From Apostichopus japonicus (Eukaryota > Echinodermata > Holothuroidea > Aspidochirotida > Stichopodidae): a stretch of DNA of 64,000 bases. The notes under the pieces were generated by a model. It saw only the letters and a program-made list of their open reading frames with translations, did no database searches and was not told the DNA's origin. Position 1 is the stretch's first letter. Each line of letters starts with the position of its first letter. A program made the position numbers and the translations under genes. Below, one piece after another: positions 33,131-43,185 of the stretch. Location: assembly GCF_037975245.1 (NCBI RefSeq), contig NC_092576.1, positions 30,978,611 through 31,042,610 on the forward strand. The letters are read 5' to 3'.

Positions 33131-33164
33131 CACAAGATCTTAGTATCTAGAAAGAACAGATACT
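33131..33164 (-). pseudogene. Scrambled U2 target between copies C and D
   Basis: Minus-strand order: U2 nt 35-48 (AGTATCTGTTCTTT), then CTAGATA, then CTAAGATCTTGTG (U2 nt 21-33 with one mismatch), then ORF1 of copy C. U2 nt 1-20 and the promoter are absent, so copy C has no adjacent U2 promoter of its own. Confidence 0.75.
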
Positions 33165-33289
33165 TTCTTTCAAGTTTATTCAAACTTAATAACAATACAA
33201 CATATATCAAATTACATCGTATAAAACTTTACAGTATATTTACAAAATGTTAAATTAGTGAAAAACAATAAGCCAACGTAAAACTACTT

Positions 33290-34697
33290 CATACAAGTAT
33301 CATAACATAATTCATCATTAACAACACGAACAAATGTAATTCCATTTGTCATCATCATCATCCGAAATGAAACGGGATTCAAAGACATGAATACAACGAG
33401 CTTTCCAAATATAAAACCTACATACGCAAAAAACAAACCAAATCCTATCATACACCTCCTTTGGAATACTGGGCGCCGGAGCGCCGAACAAAAAGAAACT
33501 TTCACTAAAGAAAACATTTCCCGCTAATTTGGTAAAGACCCTGCTCACCCACAGGAGAATTCCATAAACTCTCCGACAAACTCAATAGGAACATATATAC
33601 GATCAATTGGAGAACTTAAACCTTTTCCGGAATGCAGCCACGTGTGGCCACACCCGGAATGCCGCTCACGCAGCCAACAATCCGATAAATTAGATACACT
33701 TGTAAAGGAATTAATTTCCTCCCTCCCAACAAAACAAGAAGTATTTGCAGAGTCGCCGGAGCGATCCTGCTCAGACATAATACAATTAAAATCATACAAT
33801 TATATGGGGTAGACCCTCCAGTTTCTTCGGTAGCTGTGTTGCACCGCATCATTTTTGTTTGCTCTATTGTAAAAAAACATGTTTGGCGGAATAGATGTAA
33901 TTTGGTTTTTAGGGGGATTTTTGCCAGTTGGCAGGCAGTCCTGGAGGCGGTGAAGTCTGACATGCGCCTTCAGATTGAAGGCGATTTTCGCCGTTTATCT
34001 GGGGCTGCCTTTTTTGGACGCTGGTGTGCTGGGGAGGGGTTTTTCGTTTCGCTGCGTGCGGGTCGTCCTTCTGTACGTTTTTGAATGTTTGAGTGGGGGG
34101 GGGGGGGGGGTTGGGCGTTTTGTCTCTGCAGGTCGGCGGGCGTATGTTTTTTTGGCTCGCTAGACCTTAGTTTCGTTTGTCAGAATGGGATGGTTCGGTA
34201 GTGCCGTTTGGCCGTGACGTTTTGTATCCCGCATGGCGGGTCACGTAAAAAGCACAATTAAAATCTCCCCCGATAATGAAAGGAACATTTCCCCTAGTGA
34301 ATAAAGAAAGACTCTTTAGAAAAGTAACACGTTCGCCTGGAGTACACGGCGCATACAAATTACAAAAACGAATTGAATAAGAATCATGAAAAGTACAAAG
34401 CACAGTAATACAACGCCCTAAATTATCGTGTTTAACTTGTGAATACGTACAACGTAACTTAGATGAAAATGCAATAGCAACACCGCACGAGTGCGTTGAA
34501 GCTGCCGGGGAATAGAAAACGGGCCCATTCCACATACTTTTAAAATACGTAAAATCATTGGAACACAAATATGTTTCTTGTAGAAAAACAATATCAAACT
34601 TAAACAACTTAAGCCAATCAATTAAATCTCGACACTTGGTGCTGTCACGTGCGCCATGCACGTTAACCGTGCCGAGTGAAATGAACAAATTCTCCAT
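33290..34697 (-). pseudogene. ORF2 remnant of copy D
   Basis: Starts at ATG 34697 (MENLFISLGTVNVHG). The endonuclease part is cut at GGDFNC by a nested insertion and continues (YDFNCIMSEQDRSG) to IDRIYVPIEF; it is then fused near 33579 to the C-terminal segment (LLWVSRVFTKLAGNVFF...). The RT domain is absent and another small deletion lies near the C-terminus (SDDDDDKW). Confidence 0.85.
33794..34253 (+). mobile_element. Nested Tx1-group-like LINE 3' end (second copy)
   Basis: A 460-bp, 5'-truncated plus-strand insertion in copy D, flanked by the 12-bp duplication ACAATTAAAATC (33782-33793 and 34254-34265). It encodes the last 80 residues or so of an ORF2 (VWRNRCNLVFRGIF..., GDFRRLSGAAFFGRW...), clearly related to the C-terminus of the U2-specific ORF2s but from another family. 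A poly-G run and the 3' end CACGTAAAAAGC are shared with 1-725. It has no U2 target, so this family does not need that site. Confidence 0.85.
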
Positions 34698-34718
34698 TGA
34701 GCAAGTGAAAAACACAAA

Positions 34719-36119
34719 TTACACATCCAAAAGAAAATACGTGTCGAACCAATGGACATCGTGCTGCGTAACAAAATCAGGGTGTTTCGTCGCTAGGTGG
34801 TTCGCCCACTCGCTTGGACTGTTGCACCCGGTAGCACACATTCTTAAGGGGCACTGAAATCTCTGCGGTTTATCACCAGGGTGACGATCTTTCAAATGGC
34901 AAAGCGCGTCACGAAAAGAACGAAACTTCATACTACATCCATTGGAGGGACATTCATACCACGGCTTTTCTTCGGTAATTACATTCGAGGCACGAACAAT
35001 ATCCCTCGCTCTTTGTACCGCCGGTGTAAACCTTGGTAAGGAGCGAGACCTTCTCGGTGGCGAAGATGGCGGTCTTTTCAGGCCGCGGCGAACCTCGATG
35101 AAGGGAGACATATCTTCATCCGAACCCTTTTTAACATGTTTTGTGGCAGGCGTATGGTGCACATCAACCTGAACGTCCATCAAATCTGGTTCTTGTGCTG
35201 GTGTATCCGGTTGGGAATCAGCCCAGCACTGTCCGGAGACCAAATCTTGGAGCACAGATTCCCCTTCCATACCAGACAGGGTAAAGTCGGTCGGGGTCTC
35301 TGGGATCACCTCAGTAGAGTCGTCTGATGTGGTGACGTCATCGATTGCGTCGGACGAAACAAGGGAGGTCTTCTCTTGGGTAACAGACTGACAACCCTTT
35401 TCAACACCGCACTCCTGAATTTGCTGTTCCTCTGCAACTTCAGCTCCTCCTCTAATCCAAGCCGTAGAGCACTTCAACTTGTTGGAAAAGGACACAGGAC
35501 AATTTCTGAAGCTGTGGCCTGGTTTTCCACAGGTGGTACACTTCTGGTCAGCAGTGCAATTTCTGACAACATGTCCAAACTGGAGGCATTTGTAACATTT
35601 CGTGACGTCGCACTCCTTCGCTTCATGTCCGCACTTTCCGCACTTGAGGCATGTACGAGGTTGACCAGCATACCTCACCCAGCAATCACGACCCCCAAGA
35701 TTAAGTGAGGACGGGATGTCTGTTGTCAACTCCATCTTATACTGACGTACACCGTTGTACAAACTCGGGTAGTCTCTGTGGGTGAGAAAGCGGCCACAGA
35801 TCACCTTGCCAAACTTGCCGAGAACAAATCTAACCGCATTGTCATTCAGTTCATGTGGTACATGGAGCACAGATACTACTTTCACTGTATCAGCATATGA
35901 TGTAGCAGTGACATTCGTCGATGAACTAATTGTTGGCCAGAAGCGTCGTTTAACATCTTCACTCAAAAACGTTACATCCACTTTTCCACCAGGAAGGGCC
36001 TGGACAGCAGTCAAATGGTCAGCAGGATTGATACTCAGGGACTTCAGATACTCAAAAACATTTGCTCCAGAACTAAGTTGAAGTTGGATACTGCAATCTC
36101 TTCTCGTATGGCGTGCCAT
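34719..36119 (-). CDS. ORF1 of copy D, complete CCHC/C2H2 protein
   Basis: 466 residues from the ATG at 36119, which is U2 nt 29-31. Three intact knuckles (CLKCGKCGHEAKEC, CYKCLQFGHVVRNC, CTTCGKPGHSFRNC), an acidic linker, an RSRS patch, and two CX4CX12HX4H-type fingers (CPSNGCSMKF..., CPLRMCATGC...) ending FDTYFLLDV. Nearly identical to ORF1 of copy A. The next ATG in the ORF2 frame lies 21 nt past the stop, so the two ORFs do not overlap in this subfamily. Confidence 0.8.
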   Translation of the reverse strand: MARHTRRDCSIQLQLSSGANVFEYLKSLSINPADHLTAVQALPGGKVDVTFLSEDVKRRFWPTISSSTNVTATSYADTVKVVSVLHVPHELNDNAVRFVLGKFGKVICGRFLTHRDYPSLYNGVRQYKMELTTDIPSSLNLGGRDCWVRYAGQPRTCLKCGKCGHEAKECDVTKCYKCLQFGHVVRNCTADQKCTTCGKPGHSFRNCPVSFSNKLKCSTAWIRGGAEVAEEQQIQECGVEKGCQSVTQEKTSLVSSDAIDDVTTSDDSTEVIPETPTDFTLSGMEGESVLQDLVSGQCWADSQPDTPAQEPDLMDVQVDVHHTPATKHVKKGSDEDMSPFIEVRRGLKRPPSSPPRRSRSLPRFTPAVQRARDIVRASNVITEEKPWYECPSNGCSMKFRSFRDALCHLKDRHPGDKPQRFQCPLRMCATGCNSPSEWANHLATKHPDFVTQHDVHWFDTYFLLDV

Positions 36120-36147
36120 GATCTTAGCCAAAAGGCCGAGAAGCGAT
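36117..36147 (-). pseudogene. U2 snRNA locus 3: 5' fragment (nt 1-31)
   Basis: U2 5' end joined to ORF1 of copy D at the AUG. Confidence 0.9.
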
Positions 36148-36597
36148 AACGATAACTAATGACAATTCCCAGCGTTAGGCTGTCTTACAACTTACCTTCG
36201 TTCTGAAACTGACAGATATGGGAAGCCGATGACTGCTCTGATGTCTAAATATCACATCACCTCATATGTACCCTCGTTACGCCATTCTATATAACTTGAA
36301 GGTGTCTACAAACTTCGTTGTCCGCATTATCACTGTTCCGCCCGGGTCCAGTGTTAGGCCTGAAAAATGGAAAAGGTCTATCTTAACCGCATGTTTTGAC
36401 TGTGCCGAGAAATCGTTGGCCGGGAAACACTATGTGACGTCACAGAAAGAGAATTTTTCCTGTGACGTCACCGGAAAGTATTTCCGATGGGTTGTATGAA
36501 TGGAAATTCCAATTCGCTTAATCCGCGAGGGAAGATCAACAGGTAGGTAAGGTATCTCTTTTAACTTTTATTTTTTATTATTGATGATATCCCCGAA
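36148..36597 (-). promoter_or_regulatory. U2 spacer of locus 3
   Basis: 450-bp standard spacer; TGACGTCA pair at 36435-36442 and 36463-36470. Confidence 0.6.
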
Positions 36598-36789
36598 GGG
36601 AGTGGGCCGAATCCCGGAGGTAGTGCAAAACCGGGCCAACCCGTGACCAGGACGGAGCAAGCTCCTATTCCATAGTCCATGTGCAAAAATCAGTTTAATA
36701 TACAAGCGACTCGATGAGTCGCGTTTCAGATATTAAGCTGAAAAGAACAGATACTACACATGATCTTAGCCAAAAGGCCGAGAAGCGAT
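36598..36789 (-). ncRNA. U2 spliceosomal snRNA, intact (locus 4)
   Basis: 192 nt, minus strand, 5' end at 36789 (ATCGCTTCTCGGCCTTTTGG). GUAGUA branch-site recognition at nt 33-38; stem-loop II with GCGACUC/GAGUCGC; Sm site GAUUUUUGC; stem-loop III around AGGAGCUUGCUCC; stem IV GGCCCGG...CCUCCGGG. In the spliceosome U2 pairs with the intron branch site through GUAGUA. One of only three uninterrupted copies here, with a complete upstream spacer, so a good candidate for an active gene. The 3' end is placed by comparison with vertebrate U2. Confidence 0.93.
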
Positions 36790-37242
36790 AACGATAACTA
36801 ATGACAATTCCCAGCGTTAGGCTGTCTTACAACTTACCTTCGTTCTGAAACTGACAGATATGGGAAGCCGATGACTGCTCTGATGTCTAAATATCACATC
36901 ACCTCATATGTACCCTCGTTACGCCATTCTATATAACTTGAAGGTGTCTACAAACTTCGTTGTCCGCATTATCACTGTTCCGCCCGGGTCCAGTGTTAGG
37001 CCTGAAAAATGGAAAAGGTCTATCTTAACCGCATGTTTTGACTGTGCCGAGAAATCGTTGGCCGGGAAACACTATGTGACGTCACAGAAAGAGAATTTTT
37101 CCTGTGACGTCACCGGAAAGTATTTCCGATGGGTTGTATGAATGGAAATTCCAATTCGCTTAATCCGCGAGGGAAGATCAACAGGTAGGTAAGGTATCTC
37201 TTTTAACTTTTTTTATTTTTTATTATTGATGATATCCCCGAA
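36790..37242 (-). promoter_or_regulatory. Promoter/spacer of intact U2 locus 4
   Basis: Standard 453-bp spacer upstream of a complete U2. A PSE-type element should lie 40-65 bp from the TSS, i.e. within about 36829-36853 (TTACAACTTACCTTCG on the plus strand). CRE-like TGACGTCA occurs at 37077-37084 and 37105-37112. No TATA box is needed for Pol II snRNA genes. PSE placement is inferred from distance only. Confidence 0.5.
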
Positions 37243-37400
37243 GGGAGTGGGCCGAATCCCGGAGGTAGTGCAAAACCGGGCCAACCCGTGACCAGGACGG
37301 AGCAAGCTCCTATTCCATAGTCCATGTGCAAAAATCAGTTTAATATACAAGCGACTCGATGAGTCGCGTTTCAGATATTAAGCTGAAAAGAACAGATACT
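37243..37400 (-). pseudogene. U2 snRNA locus 5: 3' fragment (nt 35-192)
   Basis: Separated from its 5' end by copy E. Confidence 0.9.
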
Positions 37401-37519
37401 TTCTTTCAAGTTTATTCAAACTTAATAACAATACAACATATATCAAATTACATCGTATAAAACTTTACAGTATATTTACAAAATGTTAAATTAGTGAAAA
37501 ACAATAAGCCAACGTAAAC

Positions 37520-40500
37520 CTACTTCATACAAGTATCATAACATAATTCATCATTAACAATACGAACAAATGTACTTCCATTTGTCCATAACTTTTTAAA
37601 CTTATCTCCCGAAAAACGCTTGAAATCAGCTCTAATACGAAACTTTAGTTCGTTTTTAATTAAACAAATGACATCATCATCCGAAATGAAACGGGATTCA
37701 AAGACGTGAATACAACGAGCTTTCCAAATATAAAACCTACATACGCAAAAAACAAACCAAATCCTATAATACACCTCCTTTGGAATACTGGGCGCCGGAG
37801 CGCCGAACAAAAAGAAACTTTGACTAAAGAAAACATTTCCCGCTAATTTGGTAAAGACCCTGCTCACCCACAGGAGAATTCCATAAACTCTCCGACAATT
37901 CCAGAAAACGTGTGATAAGGACTCACTCTTACCACACCCTGCAAAAGAACAAACACCGCTCCCTATACCCCACATTTTAAGTCTTTCCCTTGTATACAAA
38001 ATTCTATGTGAAAACCGCCATTGAAAGGCAACATACTTATGCTCTAAGGCCGGATGAAAGACCGCCTTCCAAATGTCACCCCATGGCAACAAAGGAAAAT
38101 TCCTTGTAACAGTAGGTAGCGTATTATCTCCTTCGATGAGAAGGGACACAATGTACTTTGTGGAGAAACGATCAAATACAAAATTACTAACTTTCTTAAA
38201 TAAATATTCAATTAAATCACAAACAAAGGACAACGATGGGGTACATTGGTCGCTGTTAGGCCGGGAATTCGACCACAGCTCCGGCTGAAACTTACGTAAC
38301 CGCTTACTGATGAAAAAACGAATGAAATATGCAGAACTTAACAAAGGATCATCAGACAGAATACTCAGGACAGGCCTGACCAACATAGCATTTAGTTTCA
38401 ACTTAAAATTATCCAAACCCAAACCCCCTTCCCTCTTGTCGAGCATAACAACCTTTCTCGAAACTAGCTCCGTTTTCCCGGACCAAAGGAACGAAAAGGA
38501 GGCCCTCACAACCCTCCTGACCACCACCTCGGGAACAGGGAAAACTGCAGCTAAAAAGTAAAACAATGGATATACTACGACATTAATGAGTAGGACTTTA
38601 CCCAACAGTGTCAAATTTCTACCCTTCCACATATTAAATAATAACTCCATTTTCTCAAACTTTTTACTCCAATTACTATAAATAGAGTTAGGAGTACCAA
38701 AAACAATTCCAGTGATTTTAATGGACGTCTCACTCCAGTTAATATTAGCTGGAAGCTTCCGCCCAACAAAACCACCTAACTTTAACCCACACGTCTTAGA
38801 TAAATTAATACACGCACCTGTGGCTCTACGAAACAAATCAATAGTATTAAAAAACCCTTTCACATCTCCATGGCAACTAGCGACGCACGTGGCGTCGTCA
38901 GCATACTGTAGAAATTTAACAGTCTTGCCGCTGCTACCAGGGAGTGAGAGGCCCCTAATTCCTCTAAACGAAGAAATGTAGCGAGCAAGAGGCTCGATAA
39001 ACAAAACATACAAAGACGGTGACAAGGGACACCCTTGTCTAACCCCTCTCTTAATAAAAACATCACCGGATAAACGACCGTTGACCAGTATACGGCTACA
39101 AATATTATTATACAAAATACTGATCCACTTACAAAAATTTTCACCAAAATTCGTTTTACGCAAAACTTTTAACAAAAACGACCAGTCGACCTTGTCGAAA
39201 GCTTTGTGCTGATCTAATGAAATCAGTGCACAGGAATTTCCTTTCAAATTAACATAATCAATAACATCACGAATAACAAACAAATTCTGATGAATAGAAC
39301 GACCGGGAACGGAACACGTTTGAAAATCATTTACAACGGAAGACATAACAGTAGAAATTCTTTTCTGCAAAACTTTAGAAATAATTTTGTAATCAACAGT
39401 CAGGAGGCTGATAGGCCTCCTGTTGGCGGGGTCGAGGGGGTCACCCTTCTTTGGCAGGAGGGTGACGACCGCCGTCCGTTGCGACTCACTTAAAAACCCT
39501 GTACTAAAAATCTCGTTATACATAACTAATAAATCAGGCCCTAGAATATCAAAAAAAGATTTATAAAATTCACAGGGCAGGCCGTCGATACCTGGCGATT
39601 TGTTATTCGCCATACTGTCGATAGCACATTTAATCTCTAACAAAGACAACGGCTGATCAAGACCAGCCCGTTCTATGTCAGACACCTTTGTGCCAACACA
39701 ATCTAAAAAAATTCCTTGAGCCTCGCTCTCGTTATTGTTAACGACAGAATACAAATTACTGTAAAAATCATGAAAAACATTTATAATACCATCACCGTGC
39801 ACGATTGTACCCCCCGAATCCCTAATCCCCCTAATAACTTTTCCCTCGGCACGATTTCTTTCTTTTCTATAAAAATAACTTGTAGGGTTTTCCCCTTCCT
39901 CTAAAACTTTTTCCCTCGAACGAACAAAGGCCCCCTTTTTCTCCTCTGATAACAGCCGGGATACAGTCTCTTCATCCCCGGAGAGACACCGCGACTGTAA
40001 CTCCCCCAGCTGCCGCCGCTTCTCCCGGGCCCGACGCACCCCATGACAAATAAAAAGACCTTTAATTCTTCCCTTAACAACCTCCCACCATTCAACAATA
40101 GTATCAAAACCAGGCATTAAGGTACGCCACAAATTATAATACGTTTTAAATGCATTAACAAACACATGGTCATCAAGAATGGAAGTATTACACTTCCAAT
40201 AACCTTTACTGTATAGCGCATTTCCAATGGGAATAGCAACTTCTACATTTAACACGTCGTGATCAGAAAAGGGAAAATTGAAAACAGCTGGCTTTCTAGA
40301 ACAAAAATGATTTGGAAGATAAAGACGATCGATTCTAGAACTTAAACCTTTTCCGGAATGCTTCCATGTGTGGCCGCCCGAACTAAAACCACGAAGCCAA
40401 CAATCGGATAAATTACAAGACTGTAAAAAGGACTTAATTTCTTCCCGCCCTACAAAACAAGAAGTGTTTAAAGAATGACCCGATCGATCCTCTTTAGACA

Positions 40501-40972
40501 TGATACAATTAAAATCTCCCCCAACAACCAAAGGAACACGTCCTCGCGTGTAGAAAAACAGATTCTTAAGAAAGGAAACCCGCTCTTTTGGAGAGCAAGG
40601 CGCGTACACATTACAAAAACGAATAGAATAAGAATCTGAAAAGGTACAAATTACTGAAATACAACGTCCTACATTGTCGCTGTTAACTTGCGAAAACTTA
40701 CAACGTAATTTGGAAGAAAAGGCAATTGCAACCCCACAGGAATGAGAAGAAACCGCCGGAGAATAGAAAACCGGCCCGTCCCAAACAGTTTTGAAATACG
40801 TAAAATCATCAGTACATAAATATGTTTCTTGTAGAAAAATAACATCAAATTTAAACAATTGCATCCAATTTAAGACATTTCCACACTTTGCAAGATCACG
40901 AATACCATGAACATTAATAGTTGCTAAGGAAATATAGATATTAGCCATTAGAAAAGTGATGAAAAAATACAT
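37520..40972 (-). CDS. ORF2 of copy E: APE endonuclease-reverse transcriptase, 1150 aa
   Basis: Open from ATG 40972, which overlaps the ORF1 stop as TAATG. The N-terminal APE-like endonuclease has ATINVHGIRD, FLQETYL, GGDFNCIMSK and FSDHDVL, i.e. the catalytic Asn, Glu, Asp-x-Asn and Ser-Asp-His set. Central RT motifs: [55 protein letters not shown]. The C-terminal knuckle is CSFAGCGKSESLSHVFWNC. Expected to nick the U2 target and prime reverse transcription from it. All key residues are present, so it may still be active, possibly supplying ORF2 to broken copies. Confidence 0.92.
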   Translation of the reverse strand: MYFFITFLMANIYISLATINVHGIRDLAKCGNVLNWMQLFKFDVIFLQETYLCTDDFTYFKTVWDGPVFYSPAVSSHSCGVAIAFSSKLRCKFSQVNSDNVGRCISVICTFSDSYSIRFCNVYAPCSPKERVSFLKNLFFYTRGRVPLVVGGDFNCIMSKEDRSGHSLNTSCFVGREEIKSFLQSCNLSDCWLRGFSSGGHTWKHSGKGLSSRIDRLYLPNHFCSRKPAVFNFPFSDHDVLNVEVAIPIGNALYSKGYWKCNTSILDDHVFVNAFKTYYNLWRTLMPGFDTIVEWWEVVKGRIKGLFICHGVRRAREKRRQLGELQSRCLSGDEETVSRLLSEEKKGAFVRSREKVLEEGENPTSYFYRKERNRAEGKVIRGIRDSGGTIVHGDGIINVFHDFYSNLYSVVNNNESEAQGIFLDCVGTKVSDIERAGLDQPLSLLEIKCAIDSMANNKSPGIDGLPCEFYKSFFDILGPDLLVMYNEIFSTGFLSESQRTAVVTLLPKKGDPLDPANRRPISLLTVDYKIISKVLQKRISTVMSSVVNDFQTCSVPGRSIHQNLFVIRDVIDYVNLKGNSCALISLDQHKAFDKVDWSFLLKVLRKTNFGENFCKWISILYNNICSRILVNGRLSGDVFIKRGVRQGCPLSPSLYVLFIEPLARYISSFRGIRGLSLPGSSGKTVKFLQYADDATCVASCHGDVKGFFNTIDLFRRATGACINLSKTCGLKLGGFVGRKLPANINWSETSIKITGIVFGTPNSIYSNWSKKFEKMELLFNMWKGRNLTLLGKVLLINVVVYPLFYFLAAVFPVPEVVVRRVVRASFSFLWSGKTELVSRKVVMLDKREGGLGLDNFKLKLNAMLVRPVLSILSDDPLLSSAYFIRFFISKRLRKFQPELWSNSRPNSDQCTPSLSFVCDLIEYLFKKVSNFVFDRFSTKYIVSLLIEGDNTLPTVTRNFPLLPWGDIWKAVFHPALEHKYVAFQWRFSHRILYTRERLKMWGIGSGVCSFAGCGKSESLSHVFWNCRRVYGILLWVSRVFTKLAGNVFFSQSFFLFGAPAPSIPKEVYYRIWFVFCVCRFYIWKARCIHVFESRFISDDDVICLIKNELKFRIRADFKRFSGDKFKKLWTNGSTFVRIVNDELCYDTCMK

Positions 40973-42382
40973 TACAAATCTTTAAGAAAATACTGATTGA
41001 AATACGAAACATCATGCATACATACAAAATGTGGGTGTTGTGAAGACAAATGCATAGCCCACTCGAACGGATTGGTACAATGTTTATTGCACGACTTCAA
41101 TGGGCACTCGAATCGCGTAGGGCTGATCCCGGGGTGGCGTTCCTTTAGATGACAGAGAAAGTCGCGGTACGATCTAAAACTCGTCTTGCACTTCCCTTGA
41201 GCACACGAAAACCACGGCTTTTCCTCCGTCACGACATTCGCGGCGCGGACAACGTCTTTCGCTTTCTGTACTGCGGGCGAAACTCGGTACAGGGAACGGG
41301 ACCTCCTGGGTGGCGTAGAGGGCGGTCGCTTCAGTCCCCGTCTGACCTCGGTGAAATCGTCACCCACATCGCTCTCCATACCTCGCTCATCTGACGCACC
41401 GGTTCCTGGTGGGACGTGTATGGTGGCCTGGACCTCCAAAACCGTGGGCTCTTGGGCGGGGGTGTCTGGTATGGCGTCGGCCCAAGACTGACCGATAGTC
41501 ATAGCCTCATCCAGCTCCACCTCTCTTTCCGGGCTAAACAGTGAACTGCTGCTGGTCGGTGTGTCATCGACCATGGTGACGTCATCACCAGACTTGGTGA
41601 CGTCAACAGCGCTGACATCCTCGGACGGGACGGGCTCCCCGTCACCAGACTTGGTGGCGACACTGACTTCTGGTGGGGTGGGCTCCTCCTCACTAGGTGG
41701 TAAAACCTCGGCTGCACCGCCCACCCAAGCTGTCGAAAGCTTCAGCTTGTTTGCAAAGGAGACCGGACAGGCTGTGTAGGCGTGCCCGGCATTACCACAT
41801 GTGGTACAAATCTGCTTCTCGCTGCATGCACGAGACACGTGGCCAACCTGGAGGCATCTAAAACAACGGATGACGTCACAATTCCTGGCATCGTGGCCTG
41901 CAGCTCCACACTTCAGACATGTGCGGGGCTGTCCTCCATACCGCACCCAGCAGTTACGGCCACCCAGACTCAGAGAGGACGGAATGTCGGTTGCCATCTC
42001 CATCCTGTACTGCCTCACGCCGTTGTACAGCTCCGGGTACTCTTTGTGGGTGAGATACCGGCCGGAAAAGACTGCCGTATCTCCCCAGGACGTAGCGGAC
42101 GGCGTTGTCGTTCAACTCGTGGGGCACGTGCAAGACAGTCACGATCTTGACAGCATCAGTGTATGCTGTCGCCGTGACGTCACTGGCCTCTCGGAAAACT
42201 GGCCAGAACTTCCGCTTCATCTCCACCGACTTGAATGTTACATCGAACTTGCCACCAGGCAGGGACTGGACGGCAGTTAAATGTTCTGCCGGACTGACTA
42301 AATATCTTTTCAAAACTTCGAAAACATTTCCTCCATCAACTTTCAAGAGGATACTACAATCTCTCCTCGGATTATGCTCCAT
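40972..42382 (-). pseudogene. ORF1 of copy E, one frameshift
   Basis: ATG at 42382 (MEHNPRRDCSILLK). A 1-nt shift near 42075 breaks the frame in the RRM-like region: VLGRYGSLF... should continue as GRYLTHKEYPELYNGVRQY. From 42018 the frame is open with knuckles CLKCGAAGHDARNC, CFRCLQVGHVSRAC and CTTCGNAGHAYTAC, an acidic linker, an RRSRSLYR patch and two C2H2 fingers ending YFNQYFLKDL. A sequencing error cannot be excluded because only one base is involved. Confidence 0.85.
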
Positions 42383-42396
42383 AACGCTGCATAAAA

Positions 42397-42421
42397 CTTA
42401 GCCAAAAGGCCGAGAAGCGAT
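42397..42421 (-). pseudogene. U2 snRNA locus 5: 5' fragment (nt 1-25)
   Basis: Shortest 5' U2 remnant in the array; the AUG at nt 29-31 is lost. Confidence 0.88.
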
Positions 42422-42874
42422 AACGATAACTAATGACAATTCCCAGCGTTAGGCTGTCTTACAACTTACCTTCGTTCTGAAACTGACAGATATGGGAAGC
42501 CGATGACTGCTCTGATGTCTAAATATCACATCACCTCATATGTACCCTCGTTACGCCATTCTATATAACTTGAAGGTGTCTACAAACTTCGTTGTCCGCA
42601 TTATCACTGTTCCGCCCGGGTCCAGTGTTAGGCCTGAAAAATGGAAAAGGTCTATCTTAACCGCATGTTTTGACTGTGCCGAGAAATCGTTGGCCGGGAA
42701 ACACTATGTGACGTCACAGAAAGAGAATTTTTCCTGTGACGTCACCGGAAAGTATTTCCGATGGGTTGTATGAATGGAAATTCCAATTCGCTTAATCCGC
42801 GAGGGAAGATCAACAGGTAGGTAAGGTATCTCTTTTAACTTTTTTTATTTTTTATTATTGATGATATCCCCGAA
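42422..42874 (-). promoter_or_regulatory. U2 spacer of locus 5
   Basis: Standard 453-bp spacer with the TGACGTCA pair at about 42708 and 42736. Confidence 0.55.
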
Positions 42875-43032
42875 GGGAGTGGGCCGAATCCCGGAGGTAG
42901 TGCAAAACCGGGCCAACCCGTGACCAGGACGGAGCAAGCTCCTATTCCATAGTCCATGTGCAAAAATCAGTTTAATATACAAGCGACTCGATGAGTCGCG
43001 TTTCAGATATTAAGCTGAAAAGAACAGATACT
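42875..43032 (-). pseudogene. U2 snRNA locus 6: 3' fragment (nt 35-192)
   Basis: This U2 is interrupted only by two short inserts, not by a long LINE. Confidence 0.9.
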
Positions 43033-43174
43033 TTTTAAGAAAAAGTCACCCAGGAAAGAACCTGGGCACGAAAACCTAACTACCAAACGACTGATCCGCT
43101 CTCAGCCCCAGTCCCCTTGCATCGGGACTGTGACTGTGTGATCATCGTCAGGTGTGTATCACCATTCCCTAGGG
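43033..43174 (-). mobile_element. Short U2-specific insert, 142 bp (longest copy)
   Basis: Longest version of the second 3'-end family. On the minus strand it starts CCCTAGGGAATGGTG, has a hairpin CCCAGGTTCTTTCCTGGG, and ends TTTTCTTAAAAA at U2 nt 35. An 11-bp target copy (GAACAGATACT, 43175-43185) follows on the 5' side. No coding capacity and no obvious Pol III boxes. Confidence 0.75.
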
Positions 43175-43185
43175 GAACAGATACT
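43175..43185 (-). repeat. 11-bp U2 target duplication between two short inserts
   Basis: GAACAGATACT, also present at 43022-43032. Confidence 0.8.

Larger units (their letters stand above)
33165..36116 (-). mobile_element. Copy D: U2-specific LINE with internal deletion
   Basis: The 3' UTR and ORF2 C-terminus (33165-about 33578) are joined directly to the endonuclease region (33579 onwards); about 2.4 kb including all of RT is missing. A second LINE fragment (33794-34253) is nested in the endonuclease. ORF1 remains open. The 5' end meets U2 nt 31 at 36116/36117. Confidence 0.85.
37401..42396 (-). mobile_element. Copy E: U2-specific Tx1-group LINE with intact ORF2
   Basis: 5.0 kb. The 3' end AATAAACTTGAAAGAA meets U2 nt 35; the 5' end meets U2 nt 25. 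U2 nt 26-34 are deleted and there is no target duplication. ORF2 is open over 1150 codons; ORF1 has a single frameshift. The leader between U2 and the ORF1 ATG is only about 14 nt. Confidence 0.9.
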
